Notes: generated by a model from the sequence alone, not told the origin. Positions 20,200 through 30,849 are shown, counted from the first letter of the stretch. The stretch is 64,000 bases of DNA from Cupriavidus sp. UYMMa02A (GCA_001725945.1 LRMT01000040.1:1-64000); one strand, 5' to 3'. Translations and numbers: made by a program.

Positions 20200-21431
20200 G
20201 AAATGGAAGAACAATTTGCAGACGTGCTGATCATCGGCGCCGGGCCCGCGGGCTCTGTGGCGGCCGGGCTGCTGCGTCGCCTCGGCATCGGCGTGCTGGT
20301 AATCGAAAAGGAGACCTTTCCACGCTTTTCGATCGGCGAAAGCCTGCTGCCGCAGAGCATGGAATACATCGAGGCAGCCGGCATGCTGCAGGCGGTGGTC
20401 GAAGCCGGCTTCCAGTACAAGAACGGTGCCGCGTTCGTGCGCGGTGAGCGGTATGTCGATTTCGACTTCCGCGACAAGTTTTCTGCCGGCTGGGGAACCA
20501 CCTACCAGGTCCAGCGTGCGGACTTCGACCATGTGCTGATACGCGAGGCCGAAAAACAGGGCGCCGAAGTCCGTTTCCGGCACCAGGTGACCGGGGTCGA
20601 CGTGTCAGGTGCGCGGCCGGTCGTGACCGTGTGCGATGCCGACGGCCGCAGCTATCGCGTTACCAGCCGTTTCCTTCTGGATGCTTCAGGTTTCGGGCGT
20701 ATCCTGCCGCGCCTGCTGCAGCTTGAAACGCCATCGGGCTTTCCGGTTCGCAGCGCCATATTCACGCATGTCGAAGACCGCGTGATGCCGGGCACCTTCG
20801 ATCGCAACAAGATCCGCGTCGGCATCCATCCACGGCATGTGGATGTCTGGTACTGGACCATACCGTTTTCGAACGGCCGCTGCTCGCTGGGCGTCGTTGC
20901 CGAGAAGGCATTCCTCGATGGTTATGCGGGCAGCGACACCGAGCGGCTGCAGGCGCTGGTGAACGAGGATCCGGCTCTGTCGGGTCTGCTGGCCAATGCA
21001 GTCTGGGACACCCCCGCGCGCCATATCGCGGGTTATGCGGCGAATGTGAAATCGCTGTGGGGCAAGGGTTACGCGCTGCTTGGCAACGCGGGCGAGTTCC
21101 TGGACCCGGTCTTTTCCTCAGGCGTGACCATCGCGTTCAAGTCGGCCAGCTTGGCCGCCGCTTGCATCGCGCGCGAATTCGCCGGCGAGGCGGTGGACTG
21201 GGAGACCGACTATGCGCAGACACTGAAGTCCGGCGTCGATTGCTTTCGTGCGTTTGTCGACGCTGGTATGCGGGAGGCTTCCAGAAGCTGGTCTTTCATC
21301 CCAATGCCACGCCGGAGATCCGTCGCATGATTTCGGCCATACTGGCCGGATACGCGTGGGACCGGTCCAATCCGTTTGTCCGGGATCCGCAGCGGGGCCT
21401 CAGCGTGCTGGGACAGTATTGCGACGACTGA
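20200..21431 (+). CDS. FAD-dependent oxidoreductase, flavin halogenase-like, frameshifted
   Basis: The N-terminus has the FAD-binding VLIIGAGPAGSVAAGLLRRLG. It then shows two features of flavin-dependent halogenases: FSIGESLLPQSMEY around residues 42-55, and WYWTIP near residue 217, which fits the WxWxIP signature. GFQYKNGAAFVRG carries a lysine in the region where phenolic-type halogenases have one. GYALLGNAGEFLDPVFSSGV is the second FAD motif. A -1 shift near 21265 is bridged to give FVDAWYAGGFQKLVFHPNATPEIRRMISAILAGYAWDRSNPF and a stop at 21429-21431. The ATG at 20200 follows GGAGGATGAA. Many relatives are annotated only as oxidoreductases, so halogenation is unproven. Confidence 0.8.
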
Positions 21432-21443
21432 GCGCTGCCAGCC

Positions 21444-21904
21444 TCAGCCGCTGGCCAGGCTCACGCCGCCAACACCCGCGGCAGCCTTGCCGTTCTTGCC
21501 ATACAGTCCGGCGTCGCCGCCGCTGTGCTGGCGCAGCACATGAATGGCTTCGCGCGTGTGGTCCAGATGGGCGTCGACGATCGCGCCGTTGAGCTGGTTT
21601 TTGTCGCGCGCGGTGCGTGCGGCGAAGATGAGCTGGCGCCAGGCATCGACCACCGCGGGATCGATATTGCGGCCGAGCAACTGGCCCTGCGGGCCCGGAC
21701 GCAGACCCAGCGCGCCCATTTGGGCTTCGCGCGCGGCCACCTGGCGAGAGATCGCCTGACCCAGTTCCACCTTGCGCGTGAGCAGTCCGCTCAGTGACTG
21801 GAAGTCACCGCCCCTGAGGCTTCGCGCTCTTCGGTGAGCAGTTGGCCGAACGCCGTGACGGCTTCGGCTTCTTTCTGCAGGCTCTGGATCAGGGGCTGGC
21901 TCAT
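21444..21904 (-). CDS. flgN: Flagellar export chaperone FlgN, frameshifted
   Basis: FlgN escorts the hook-filament junction proteins FlgK and FlgL to the export gate. The minus-strand start at 21904 gives MSQPLIQSLQKEAEAVTAFGQLLTEERE. A base is lost near 21815, after which GDFQSLSGLLTRKVELGQAISRQVAAREAQMGALGL continues, then VVDAWRQLIFAARTARDKNQLNGAIVDAHLDHTREAIHVLRQ. The whole is helical and about 153 residues, normal for the family. It lies immediately after flgM in the same direction, the usual flgA-flgM-flgN order. Confidence 0.88.
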
Positions 21905-21912
21905 GGCTGGAT

Positions 21913-22218
21913 TCAGTGGCTATCGCCTTGGCTCAGCTCGCGCAAAGTGGCAAGCAGGCCGTCGGCAATCTTGCCCGGGTCGATCTTGATCCGGCCTTCG
22001 GCGATGGCCTGGCGGATCTCTTCGACCTTGGCGGTGTCGATGTCGTCGTCGGTCTCGCTGGCCAGGCGGGTGCCGATCTCGCGGACCTGCGCGGCCAGGG
22101 GGCTTACGCTCACACCACTCGAGGCGGCGGGAGCACTCTGTGCGGCCTGCGGCCGCACAGTGGTGTCCGCAGCCGGGGCGTCGGCCGGCCTGGACGAGGT
22201 GGAATGGTTAATCTTCAC
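21913..22218 (-). CDS. flgM: Anti-sigma-28 factor FlgM
   Basis: FlgM binds FliA until the hook is finished and is then exported. The 101-residue protein starts MKINHSTSS, has a flexible Ala/Pro/Thr-rich N-terminal half, and a C-terminal FliA-binding helix region VEEIRQAIAEGRIKIDPGKIADGLLATLREL. A weak sigma-28-like element (CTAAAG at about 22268-22273 on the minus strand) lies upstream but the -10 is poor. The gene is intact. Confidence 0.95.
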   Translation of the reverse strand: MKINHSTSSRPADAPAADTTVRPQAAQSAPAASSGVSVSPLAAQVREIGTRLASETDDDIDTAKVEEIRQAIAEGRIKIDPGKIADGLLATLRELSQGDSH

Positions 22219-22363
22219 GGGCGTTCCTTGCTGGGTTCCATTGTCATTACGGACGCCCCGGCGAAATCTTTAGGGAATTCTCGCCGCGACGGCAGGGTTG
22301 GCACGCATTGTCGCATGCCCGCCAGCCCTGCATTCCAGTGTCCCATGAGGCACTTTCAGCGCG

Positions 22364-23110
22364 TTATTGCAGCACGACGGTGTCGCCGCTGCGTACCAGG
22401 CCGCTGACTACCTGCCCGTTGCGCAGGCGGATCTGCACCGGATTGCCGATGGCCGCATCGGCAAGGACCTTGCCCTCGCTTGTGATCTGGAAGGCGTCGC
22501 CCTCGACCGCGACCGTGACCGTCTGGCCGGAACGTACGGCGATCGATTTCTTCAGCAGATCGGTACGCATTGGCGAGCCCGCCGCGATGCGATTGGCCGT
22601 GACCGCGCCGACGACCTGCGACGGGTCGGTGATCACGGCCCTGGGCAGCGTGGACAGGTCGCCCTGACGCACTTCAAGGTCCGCCGGGGTCACTGGCTCG
22701 CCCGGACCGAACGCGCGCACGGCCACGTAGTAGTCCGACAGCACCGATACGCGCGCCTGCATATAGCGGACCCAGGGACGCTCGCCGCCGCAGCGCACGC
22801 CTACCGAGATGCGGCCCCACGGCGAAGCGCCGGGCGGCAGGAACGGATCGGGCGACACGCATTCCGGCGCGCGCCCGCCCGAGGCGGCTGCACCTGGACC
22901 GTGGCCTTGCCCGGCAGGCCGGCGGTCTGGCGCAGCAGGAACTCCTCCACGCCACGCGCACCGGATCTTCGGGAAACGGATTGGCTGCCTGCATGGCCAC
23001 AGGGATGGCCTGCGCAGGCGCGCCATGGCCTGGCCGGCCACGGCTGACAGGACGCCTCCTGCCAGCAGGGCCAGCGCTGTCCTGATGACGGCGCGATTGA
23101 TGTTCTTCAT
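22364..23110 (-). CDS. flgA: P-ring assembly chaperone FlgA, frameshifted
   Basis: FlgA is a periplasmic chaperone for FlgI ring assembly. The signal peptide MKNINRAVIRTALALLAGGVLSAVAGQAMA is at the N-terminus. The C-terminal SAF-like region is clear: PADLEVRQGDLSTLPRAVITDPSQVVGAVTANRIAAGSPM and then IAVRSGQTVTVAVEGDAFQITSEGKVLADAAIGNPVQIRLRNGQVVSG. Three -1 shifts between about 22870 and 23045 cancel each other. The bridged middle reads IPVAMQAANPFPEDPVRVAWR, then FLLRQTAGLPGKATVQVQ, then ECVSPDPFLPPG. It is divergent from flgB. Confidence 0.9.
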   Translation of the reverse strand: MKNINRAVIRTALALLAGGVLSAVAGQAMARLRRPSLWPCRQPIRFPKIRCAWRGGVPAAPDRRPAGQGHGPGAAASGGRAPECVSPDPFLPPGASPWGRISVGVRCGGERPWVRYMQARVSVLSDYYVAVRAFGPGEPVTPADLEVRQGDLSTLPRAVITDPSQVVGAVTANRIAAGSPMRTDLLKKSIAVRSGQTVTVAVEGDAFQITSEGKVLADAAIGNPVQIRLRNGQVVSGLVRSGDTVVLQ

Positions 23111-23349
23111 GACTTCATCCCAGCAAGGACGGCGCGGTGGCCACGGGGCAATTCAGCCGGTTCCTCGGCCACGCGCAAGGAAACGGATCCCATTGTAGGG
23201 AGCCGTCGCCGGGGAAGCCCTCCGAATTGCATGGATTTCCCGTCCTTATTCATCCGATTGGCGTGACAGGGGTGAACCTAAGATGCGATCCCTGAAGAAG
23301 GTCGCTCTTCGTCGTTTGCTCCAAGGTTGCTCCAAGTGGAGATGCATAC

Positions 23350-23757
23350 ATGATTGACAGACTCGACGCGGCATTTCGCTTCCAGCAGGAAGCACTGAGC
23401 CTGCGGACCCAGCGGCAATCGGTGATTGCCTCCAACATCGCGCATGCCGATACGCCCGGCTACAAGGCCCGCGATTTCGATTTCTCGAGCACGCTCGCGC
23501 AGAGCATGGAGCGCGGCCGCCGTCCCGAAGGCGTGTCGTTGTCGACGACCTCGGTGCGCCACCTGCCGGCGCAGGCCCCGACGCGCGACGAGGCCGATCT
23601 GGCCTACCGCATTCCGCTGCAGTCGAGCGTCGACGGCAACACCGTCGAAATGGACACCGAGCGCGTGGCCTTCGCCGACAACTCGGTCCACTTCGAGTCG
23701 AACCTGACCGTGGTGAGCGCCAAGATCAAGACCATGCTGGCCGCGATCCAGCAGTAA
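23350..23757 (+). CDS. flgB: Flagellar rod protein FlgB
   Basis: FlgB is a proximal rod subunit. The 135-residue product has the N-terminal rod motif with SVIASNIAHADTPGYKARDFDF and the C-terminal EMDTERVAFADNSVHFESNLTVVSAKIKTMLAAIQ helix. It is the first gene of the long flgB-flgL run, divergent from flgA across 240 bp that should hold the operon promoter. The gene is intact. Confidence 0.96.
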   Translation: MIDRLDAAFRFQQEALSLRTQRQSVIASNIAHADTPGYKARDFDFSSTLAQSMERGRRPEGVSLSTTSVRHLPAQAPTRDEADLAYRIPLQSSVDGNTVEMDTERVAFADNSVHFESNLTVVSAKIKTMLAAIQQ

Positions 23758-23772
23758 GAGCCGGAGAGACCC

Positions 23773-24180
23773 ATGCCAGCAATGAACATCTTCGACGTCG
23801 CGGGATCGGCCATGGCCGCGCAGTCGCAGCGCATGAACGTGACCGCGTCGAACCTTGCCAACGCCGATAGCGTGGTCAGCCCCGACGGCCAGGCCTACCG
23901 TGCCAAGCAGGTCATCTTCGGCATGGCGCCGACGCCGGGCCAGAGCGATGTGGGCGGCGTGCAGGTGCGGGGCGTGATGGAAGACCCGTCGCCGCCGCGC
24001 CTGGTGCACAACCCCACCCACCCGATGGCCAATGCCGAAGGTTACGTGGTCATGCCCAACGTCAACCCGGTGGAGGAAATGGTCAACATGATCTCGGCCT
24101 CGCGTTCCTACCAGGCCAACGTGGAGGTGCTGAACAGCGCCAAGAACATGATGCTCAAGACGCTGACCATCGGCCAGTAA
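23773..24180 (+). CDS. flgC: Flagellar rod protein FlgC
   Basis: FlgC is a proximal rod subunit next to FlgB. The 135-residue product has [32 protein letters not shown] at the N-terminal end and the conserved C-terminal [37 protein letters not shown]. It follows flgB by 15 bp. The gene is intact. Confidence 0.96.
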   Translation: MPAMNIFDVAGSAMAAQSQRMNVTASNLANADSVVSPDGQAYRAKQVIFGMAPTPGQSDVGGVQVRGVMEDPSPPRLVHNPTHPMANAEGYVVMPNVNPVEEMVNMISASRSYQANVEVLNSAKNMMLKTLTIGQ

Positions 24181-24205
24181 CGACAACGGAACTCTTCAAC
24201 GCGAC

Positions 24206-24877
24206 ATGACTACTACCTCCCCGGTCAACAACACCAGCAGCACCACGAACGTCAACGCCGCGCTCCAGAGCGGCAGCGCCAGCGCGGCCGACCTGCAGAG
24301 CAACTTCCTGAAGATGCTGGTGACGCAGATGAACAACCAGGACCCGCTCAACCCAATGGACAACGCGCAGCTGACTTCGCAGCTCGCGCAGATTTCCACG
24401 GTCAGCAGCATGCAGACCATGAACACCACGCTGAACCAGTTGCTGAGCCAGGTGAGCGCAAGCCGCGCCATGGATTCGGCCGCGCTGATCGGTCACACGG
24501 TGATGGTGCCTGGCTCGCAGTTCTCGGTGAAGGACGGCGTGGCCGGCAAGGTTGGCGTGGACCTGCCGTCGACGGCCGATGCGGTGACCGTCAACGTGCT
24601 CGACGCGCATGGCAATGTGGTGCGCACCATCGACATGAAGGGCCAGACCGCGGGCGTGCACGATATCGCCTGGGATGGCAAGAACGACGCCGGCGTGGCG
24701 GTTGCCGATGGCGACTACACCTTCAAGGTCAACGCCACGGCCAACGGCACCTCGGTGCAGCCGGTCGCACTGGTCTACGGCAAGGTCAACAGCATCAGCG
24801 GTGATTCGTCGGGCGTGCTGGTCGACGTCGGCAACGGGCAGCCGGCGAACGTGGACGATGTACGTCGCATTCTCTGA
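24206..24877 (+). CDS. flgD: Flagellar hook cap protein FlgD
   Basis: FlgD caps the growing hook and is shed after hook completion. The 223-residue protein has the export/cap start with LQSNFLKMLVTQMNNQDPLNPMDNAQLTSQLAQISTVSSMQTMN, and a C-terminal FlgD Ig-like region with VNVLDAHGNVVRTIDM, DIAWDGKNDAGVAVADGDYTFKV. The gene is intact and lies between flgC and flgE. Confidence 0.96.
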   Translation: MTTTSPVNNTSSTTNVNAALQSGSASAADLQSNFLKMLVTQMNNQDPLNPMDNAQLTSQLAQISTVSSMQTMNTTLNQLLSQVSASRAMDSAALIGHTVMVPGSQFSVKDGVAGKVGVDLPSTADAVTVNVLDAHGNVVRTIDMKGQTAGVHDIAWDGKNDAGVAVADGDYTFKVNATANGTSVQPVALVYGKVNSISGDSSGVLVDVGNGQPANVDDVRRIL

Positions 24878-24953
24878 ACACGGGGCCGCGCCCCTGATTC
24901 CTGCCGGCAGCGCGCTGGCGACAAACGAAAGACAGGTAGCAAGGAGAAACTAA

Positions 24954-26176
24954 ATGGGTTTCGGTCAAGGCGTAAGCGGCATCAATGCCGCCGCAGCGAA
25001 TCTGGATGTCATCGGCAACAACATCGCAAACTCGAACACTGTCGGCTACAAGGCGTCGACGGCACAGTTTGCCGACGTGTACGCCGGCACCAAGATCGGC
25101 CTGGGTACCACGGTCAACGCGGTGGTGCAGTCGTTCACGCAAGGCAATATCCAGGCAACCAACCGTTCGCTTGACTTGGCGATCACCAATGGCAGTGGCT
25201 TCTTCCGCCTCGTCGGGACGGACGGCTCCGTGCATTTCTCGCGCAACGGCCAGTTCAGCCGCACGGACGATGGCCGCATCGTCAATGCCCAGGGCCTGCA
25301 GCTGACCGGCTTCCCGCCGGCTGGCGCCGGTGGTGGCGCGCTGCCGCAGCCGATGGTCGTCTCGAGCGCGCAGATGCCGCCCAAGCCGACCGGCAACATC
25401 AAGGTCGGCTACAACCTTGATTCGCGCAGCACCGTGCCTGGAACGGCGTTCGCGAGCGCGCCTGGCGCGTTGCCGACCTCCGGCATGTACAACTACAGCA
25501 ACAGCATGACGGTGTATGACTCGCTCGGCAATTCGCAGCAGCTGGTCGCTTACTTCGGCAAGTCTGCCGCCGCTCCGACCGTCGCAGGCGGCACTGACTG
25601 GACCATGAACGTGACCGACGCCGCTGGCAACGTCATGGGTGGATCGCCGGTCACGCTCGCGTTCGACAGCAACGGCAAGCTGGTGTCTACGAACCCTGCG
25701 ACGATCACGCTGACCAAGGCCATGACGAATGGCGCCTCGAATCTGTCGATGAAGCTGGATCTCGCCGGCACGACGCAGTTCGGTTCGGACAACGACGTGA
25801 TGAGCCCCTCGCAGGACGGCTACGCTTCGGGCGCGCTGCTGGGCTTTGCGATCGAAGGCGATGGCACCGTGCGCGCGAGCTACTCGAACGAGCAGACCCA
25901 GGTACTGGGCCAGGTCGTACTGGCCAGCTTCGGCAATCCCGAGGGCCTCAAGCCGGAAGGCGGCAACACGTGGGCGGCGACCGGGGCGTCCGGCGAAGCT
26001 GTCGTCGGCGCGCCTGGGGGCGCCGCGGCCGGCTGCTGTCGAGTGCGGTGGAAGCCTCCAACGTCGACCTGTCGGGGGAGCTGGTCAACCTGATCGTGGC
26101 GCAGCGCAACTACCAGGCCAACGCCAAGACCATCGAGACCCAGAACCAGGTCATGCAGTCGCTGATGAACATGTAA
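24954..26176 (+). CDS. flgE: Flagellar hook protein FlgE, 3' frameshift
   Basis: FlgE forms the hook, the universal joint of the flagellum. It starts MGFGQGVSGINAAAANLDVIGNNIANSNTVGYKASTAQFADVYAG and contains the hook-basal body core blocks (AITNGSGFFRLVGTDGSVHFSRNGQF). Near 26030 one base is lost; bridging gives RLLSSAVEASNVDLSGELVNLIVAQRNYQANAKTIETQNQVMQSLMNM, the standard C-terminal D0 helix. The bridged length is about 407 residues. An AAGGAGA site precedes the ATG. Confidence 0.95.
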
Positions 26177-26219
26177 GCATGGTGAGCGGCGTGAAGAGCA
26201 AGCAAGCTGAGGCAAGTCG

Positions 26220-26962
26220 ATGGACCGCATGATCTACACCGCCCTGTCGGGCGCCAAGCAGATTCTCGACCAGCAAGCCGCTGTGTCGAACAATCTGGCG
26301 AACGTTTCGACGCCGGCTTTCCGCGCGCAGGTCAATATGTACCGCGCGGTGCCGGTGGTGGGGCAGGAGTCGCCCACGCGTGCATTCACGCTGGCGTCCA
26401 CACCGGCGCCGACATGCGCGCCGGTCCGCTGACGTACACCGGCCGGCCGCTGGATGTGGCCCTGCAGGGCAACGGCTGGCTGGTGGTGCAGGCGCGCGAT
26501 GGCAGCGAAGCCTATACCCGCGCCGGATCGCTGCAGATCGCGCAGGACGGGCAGGTCCAGACCAGCTCCGGACTGCCGGTGATGGGCGACGGTGGCCCGC
26601 TGTCGGTGCCGCCAGGTTCGCAGGTCACGATCGGCAGTGACGGCACCATCACCGCGCGCGGACCCGGCGAGGCCTCCGCGGGCCTGGCGCAGGTGGGCAA
26701 GCTGCGCGTGGTGAATCCGCCGGCTGACGCCATCGCGCGTGGTGACGACGGCCTGTTCCGCCTGCGCCCTGGCGCGCAGCCGCTTGAAGCGGACCCGACC
26801 CTGCGCGTGGTATCGGGCGCGATTGAAGGCAGCAACGTCAATCCGACCGAAGCGATGGTCGACATGATCGCCAATGCGCGGCGCTTCGAGATGCAGATGA
26901 AGATGATCACCGGCGCCGACACCAACGACCAGCGTGCCAACCAGCTGCTCTCGACCAACTGA
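26220..26962 (+). CDS. flgF: Flagellar rod protein FlgF, frameshifted
   Basis: FlgF is a proximal rod subunit. It starts [37 protein letters not shown] and ends with EGSNVNPTEAMVDMIANARRFEMQMKMI, the shared rod-family C-terminal helix. A G is missing near 26407 (CCGGCGCC where CCGGGCGCC is expected), so STPGADMRAGPLTYTGRPLDVALQGNGWL must be read across two frames. It lies between flgE and flgG. Confidence 0.94.
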
Positions 26963-27037
26963 AGCGGCGCCGCCGCCGACCCATGAACGCATGACGCGCA
27001 GGACCACATGGCCCTGCGCAAGATTCCAAGGAACACC

Positions 27038-27822
27038 ATGATCCGCTCTCTCTGGATTGCCAAGACCGGCCTCGATGCGCAGCAGACGCAGATGGACGTG
27101 ATCTCGAACAACCTGGCCAACGTTTCCACTAACGGCTTCAAGCGTGGGCGCGCTGTGTTCGAGGACCTGATGTACCAGAACATCCGCCAGCCCGGCGCAT
27201 TGTCGTCGGACCAGACCACGCTGCCTTCGGGCCTGCAGCTGGGCACCGGCGTGCGTCCGGTCGCCACCGAGCGCATCCATACCCAGGGCAATCCGCAACA
27301 GACCGGCAATTCGAGGACGTGGCCATCATCGGCCAGGGCTTCTTCCAGGTGGCGATGCCCGACGGCACCACCGCCTACACGCGCGACGGCTCGTTCCAGG
27401 TGGACCAGAACGGCCAGATGGTGACGTCCAGCGGCTTCGTGATCCAGCCGGCCATCACCGTTCCGGCCAACGCCACTTCGCTGACCATTGCCCGCGACGG
27501 CACGGTGTCGGTGACCCAGCCGGGCTCGAGCAACAACGTGCAGGTCGGCCAGCTCCAGCTCGCCAACTTCATGAACCCGGCGGGCCTGGAAAGCATGGGT
27601 GAGAACCTGTATGTACAGACCGATGCCTCAGGCGCACCCAACACCACCGTGCCGGGCCTGAATGGTGCGGGCGTGCTGCAGCAGAACTACGTGGAAGCTT
27701 CCAACGTCAACGTCGTGGAAGAGCTGGTCAGCATGATCCAGACGCAGCGCGCGTACGAAATCAACAGCAAGGCCGTGCAGACATCCGATCAGATGCTGCA
27801 GCGCCTCACGCAAATGGGCTGA
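27038..27822 (+). CDS. flgG: Flagellar distal rod protein FlgG, frameshifted
   Basis: FlgG forms the distal rod. It starts [47 protein letters not shown], the classic family opening, and ends [42 protein letters not shown]. One base is lost near 27308 between NPQQTGN and [25 protein letters not shown]. An in-frame upstream start at 27008 is less likely because the family begins [11 protein letters not shown]. Confidence 0.95.
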
Positions 27823-27832
27823 CGGAGTCATC

Positions 27833-28528
27833 ATGGCCAACATGCTTTCCCGCCTGGGCGCGCGCGTCTGTATTGCCTGGCCGGCCTGGCATTGCTGGCC
27901 AGCGGCGGCTGCGCACTGATGCCGCGCGAGCCGCTCGTGCAGTTGCCGACCACCGCGCGCGCGAGCCGCGCCCGATGGGGCCGGCAACCGGTTCGATCTT
28001 TGCGTCCTCTTACGCCGCAATCCGCTATTCGAGGATCGCCGCCCGCGCAATGTCGGCGACATCCTGACGATCGTCATTACCGAGAACGTCAACGCGACCA
28101 AGAACTCAGGCACCAACGCCAGCCGCACGGGCAACACGTCGCTGGCATTCGATGCCGTGCCCAAGGCACTGGCCGGGCTGTTCAGCAGCAGCTCGAACGC
28201 CAGCATCAACGGCGCCAACGCGCTCAAGGCCAGCGGCGGTGCCAGCGCGGCAAATACCTTTAACGGCACTATTACGGTGACTGTCCTGGAAGTGCTCGCC
28301 AACGGCAACCTGGTGGTGTCGGGCGAGAAGCAGCTCGCGATCAACCAGGGCGCGGAGTTCATCCGCTTCTCGGGGGTGGTCAATCCACGCACCATCACCG
28401 GCGACAACGGCGTGCTGTCTACCCAGGTGGCCGATGCCCGCATCGAATACACGGCGAAGGGCTATATAGACGAAGCGCAGAACATGGGTTGGTTGCAGCG
28501 CTTCTTCCTCAATGTCTCTCCGTTCTGA
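27833..28528 (+). CDS. flgH: Flagellar L-ring lipoprotein FlgH, frameshifted
   Basis: FlgH is the outer-membrane L-ring lipoprotein. The bridged N-terminus gives a signal sequence ending [12 protein letters not shown], a lipobox with its lipidated cysteine. Next come [45 protein letters not shown] and the C-terminal [45 protein letters not shown]. Three -1 shifts near 27868, 27961 and 28017 restore the starting frame. From about 28020 on the sequence is uninterrupted. It ends shortly before flgI. Confidence 0.93.
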
Positions 28529-28544
28529 TCGTCCCGAACTGCCC

Positions 28545-29689
28545 ATGTCCGCTCCGATGCTTGCCCGTTTCCTGTCGAGCCTGCTCAAGGCCAGCATCAC
28601 CGCGCTGGCGGTGGTGGTGGCGTTCGGCTTCGCCGCCAATTTTGCCCACGCGGAGCGCCTGAAGAACCTGGCGACGTTCCAGGGCGTGCGCGATAACCCG
28701 CTGGTCGGCTATGGCCTTGTGGTTGGTCTGGACAATACCGGCGACCAGACCATGCAGACGCCGTTCACCACGCAGAGTCTGACCAACATGCTCTCGCAGC
28801 TCGGCATCACGTTGCGGCCGGCAAGAACATGCAGCTCAAGAACGTCGCTGCAGTGATGGTCACTGCCACGCTGCCGGCATATGCGCAGCCGGGCAGCCAA
28901 CTGGATATCGTGGTGTCGTCGATGGGCAATGCCAAGAGCCTGCGCGGCGGTACCTTGCTGATGACGCCGCTCAAGGGCGCCGACGGACAGGTGTACGCCA
29001 TTGCACAGGGCAATATGCTGGTGGGCGGCGCCGGCGCTTCGGCCAACGGCAGCAAGGTGCAGGTCAACCAGCTGGCCGTGGGCCGAATTGCCAATGGCGC
29101 CATTGTCGAGCGCGCCGTGGCGGCATTTCAGCCTGACGGAGGCGTACTCAACCTCGAACTCAAGGACACGGACTTCGGCACCGCCGAACGCGTGGTGGAA
29201 GCCATCAACCGCTCCATGGGCGGCGGCGTGGCCGCGGCGCTGGACGGGCGGGTGGTGCAGGTGCGCGCTCCTGTCTCGGCATCGGCGCGTGTGGGCTTCC
29301 TCGCTCGCATCGAGAACCTCGAGGTGACACCGGCGAAGGCCGCGGCCAAGGTGATCCTGAACGCGCGCACCGGTTCCATCGTGATGAACCAGGCCGTGAC
29401 CGTCGAAGACTGTGCGGTCGCGCATGGCAATCTGTCCGTCGTGATCAATACCCAGCCTGTCATCAGCCAGCCCGCGCCGTTCAGCGGCGGCCAGACCGTG
29501 GTGGCACCGGTGTCGCAGATCGACATGAAGCAGCAGGGCGGATCGCTGCAGATCGTGAAGGCCGGCGCGTCGCTGGCGGCCGTGGTCAAGGGCCTGAATG
29601 CACTGGGCGCCACGCCGGCGGATCTGCAAACCATCCTGGAAGCGATGCGCGCGGCTGGTGCGCTGCGCGCCGAGCTGGAGATCATCTGA
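28545..29689 (+). CDS. flgI: Flagellar P-ring protein FlgI, frameshifted
   Basis: FlgI builds the periplasmic P ring around the rod. A signal peptide ending AANFAHA precedes [33 protein letters not shown], the conserved start of the mature protein. A G is lost near 28817 (CCGGCAAG where CCGGGCAAG is expected), and the protein resumes [42 protein letters not shown]. The end [34 protein letters not shown] is typical. The start could also be at 28512, overlapping flgH. The stop overlaps the flgJ ATG. Confidence 0.95.
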
Positions 29690-30728
29690 TGGACAGCGGC
29701 ATTTCCGCGCAGGCGGATCTTTCGCAGCGTTTCGCGCTCGATACCCAGGGCTTCGAGGCACTCAAGCAAACCGCGCGCAACGGCGCGGACACGGGCACGC
29801 TGCGCGCCGCGGCCAAGCAGTTCGAGGCGGTCTTCACGCAGATGGTGCTCAAGAGCATGCGCGACGCCACGCCACAGGACGGCATGTTCGACAGCGAACA
29901 AGGCAAGCTCTACATGTCGATGCTGGACCAGCAGCTTGCGCAGCAGATGTCTTCGCGCGGCATTGGACTGGCCGAGGTGATGGTGCGCCAGCTCGCGCGT
30001 GCCACCGGCGCGCAGGTGCCACCGGGCATGATCGGCGCCAACGCGGCCCCGGGTGCCACGGGAACTGCCGCGGCCGACGCCGAGATGGCGCGGCTGCTGG
30101 ACAGCCGCGGGGCTGGCGCTACAGCTACTGAGGATGGCGACACACCGGCCATCGGCACGGTGGTGCAGGGTGCGAACTGGAATCCCGCGGCAGGCCTGCG
30201 GCAATACCGTGCGCAGGACTATGGCTGGCAGGGACAGGGCGAGAGCAACCTCGGGCCACTGCCTGATGATGCGCCCGCCCACGTCAGCGCTTTCGTGTCG
30301 CGCCTGTCGGCGCCGGCCGAGGCCGCCTCGCGCGCCAGCGGCGTGCCGGCGCGGCTGATCGTCGGGCAGGCTGCGCTGGAGTCCGGCTGGGGCCGGCGCG
30401 AGATTGCGCATCCGGACGGCAGCACCACGTTCAACGTCTTCGGCATCAAGGCCGGTGCGAACTGGAAGGGCCGCGTGGCCGAAGTCACCACCACCGAGTA
30501 TGTCGACGGCCAGCCGCAGAAGGTGCGTGCGCGCTTCCGCGCCTATGGCTCGTACGAAGAGGCTTGCGCCGACTACGCGCGGTTGCTGACCACCAACCGC
30601 GCTACGCCGCAGTAGTGTCGGCCGGTTCCGCCGACGAAGCGGCCCATGGCCTGCAGCGCGCGGGGTACGCCACCGACCCGGCATACGGACAAAAGCTGGT
30701 GCAGATCATGAAGAAGGTGTCGGCGTAA
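29689..30728 (+). CDS. flgJ: Rod-capping protein and peptidoglycan hydrolase FlgJ, 3' frameshift
   Basis: FlgJ caps the rod through its N-terminal domain and opens the cell wall with its C-terminal glucosaminidase domain. The N-terminal part has LRAAAKQFEAVFTQMVLKSMRDATPQDGMFDSEQGKLYMSMLDQQLAQQMS. The hydrolase domain holds PARLIVGQAALESGWGRREI with the catalytic Glu, then NVFGIKAGANWKG. A base is lost near 30601; bridging gives RYAAVVSAGSADEAAHGLQRAGYATDPAYGQKLVQIMKKVSA and a stop at 30726-30728. Without it the frame ends at 30615, short of the family C-terminus. Confidence 0.93.
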
Positions 30729-30821
30729 ATACGCCGCCAATGGTTTCTCCCCTCTCCCGCGCGTGGGACAGGGGCCGGGGGGAGTGCCGGCACATGCATG
30801 TGCGACACCGTCATGGGCCCC

Positions 30822-30849
30822 TAAAGTCTCCCGGTCGGATTGCCGATAA
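30822..30849 (+). promoter_or_regulatory. Sigma-28 promoter upstream of flgK
   Basis: TAAAG (30822-30826), a 15-base spacer and GCCGATAA (30842-30849) match the FliA consensus exactly. It lies 67 bp before flgK, so flgKL can be expressed late, after FlgM export, separately from flgB-J. Confidence 0.85.

Noticed and set aside
22290-22315. A sigma-54 promoter (TTGGCACGCATTGTCGCA) near flgM/flgA
   Set aside because: The -24 half fits but the -12 TTGC element is not at the required spacing.
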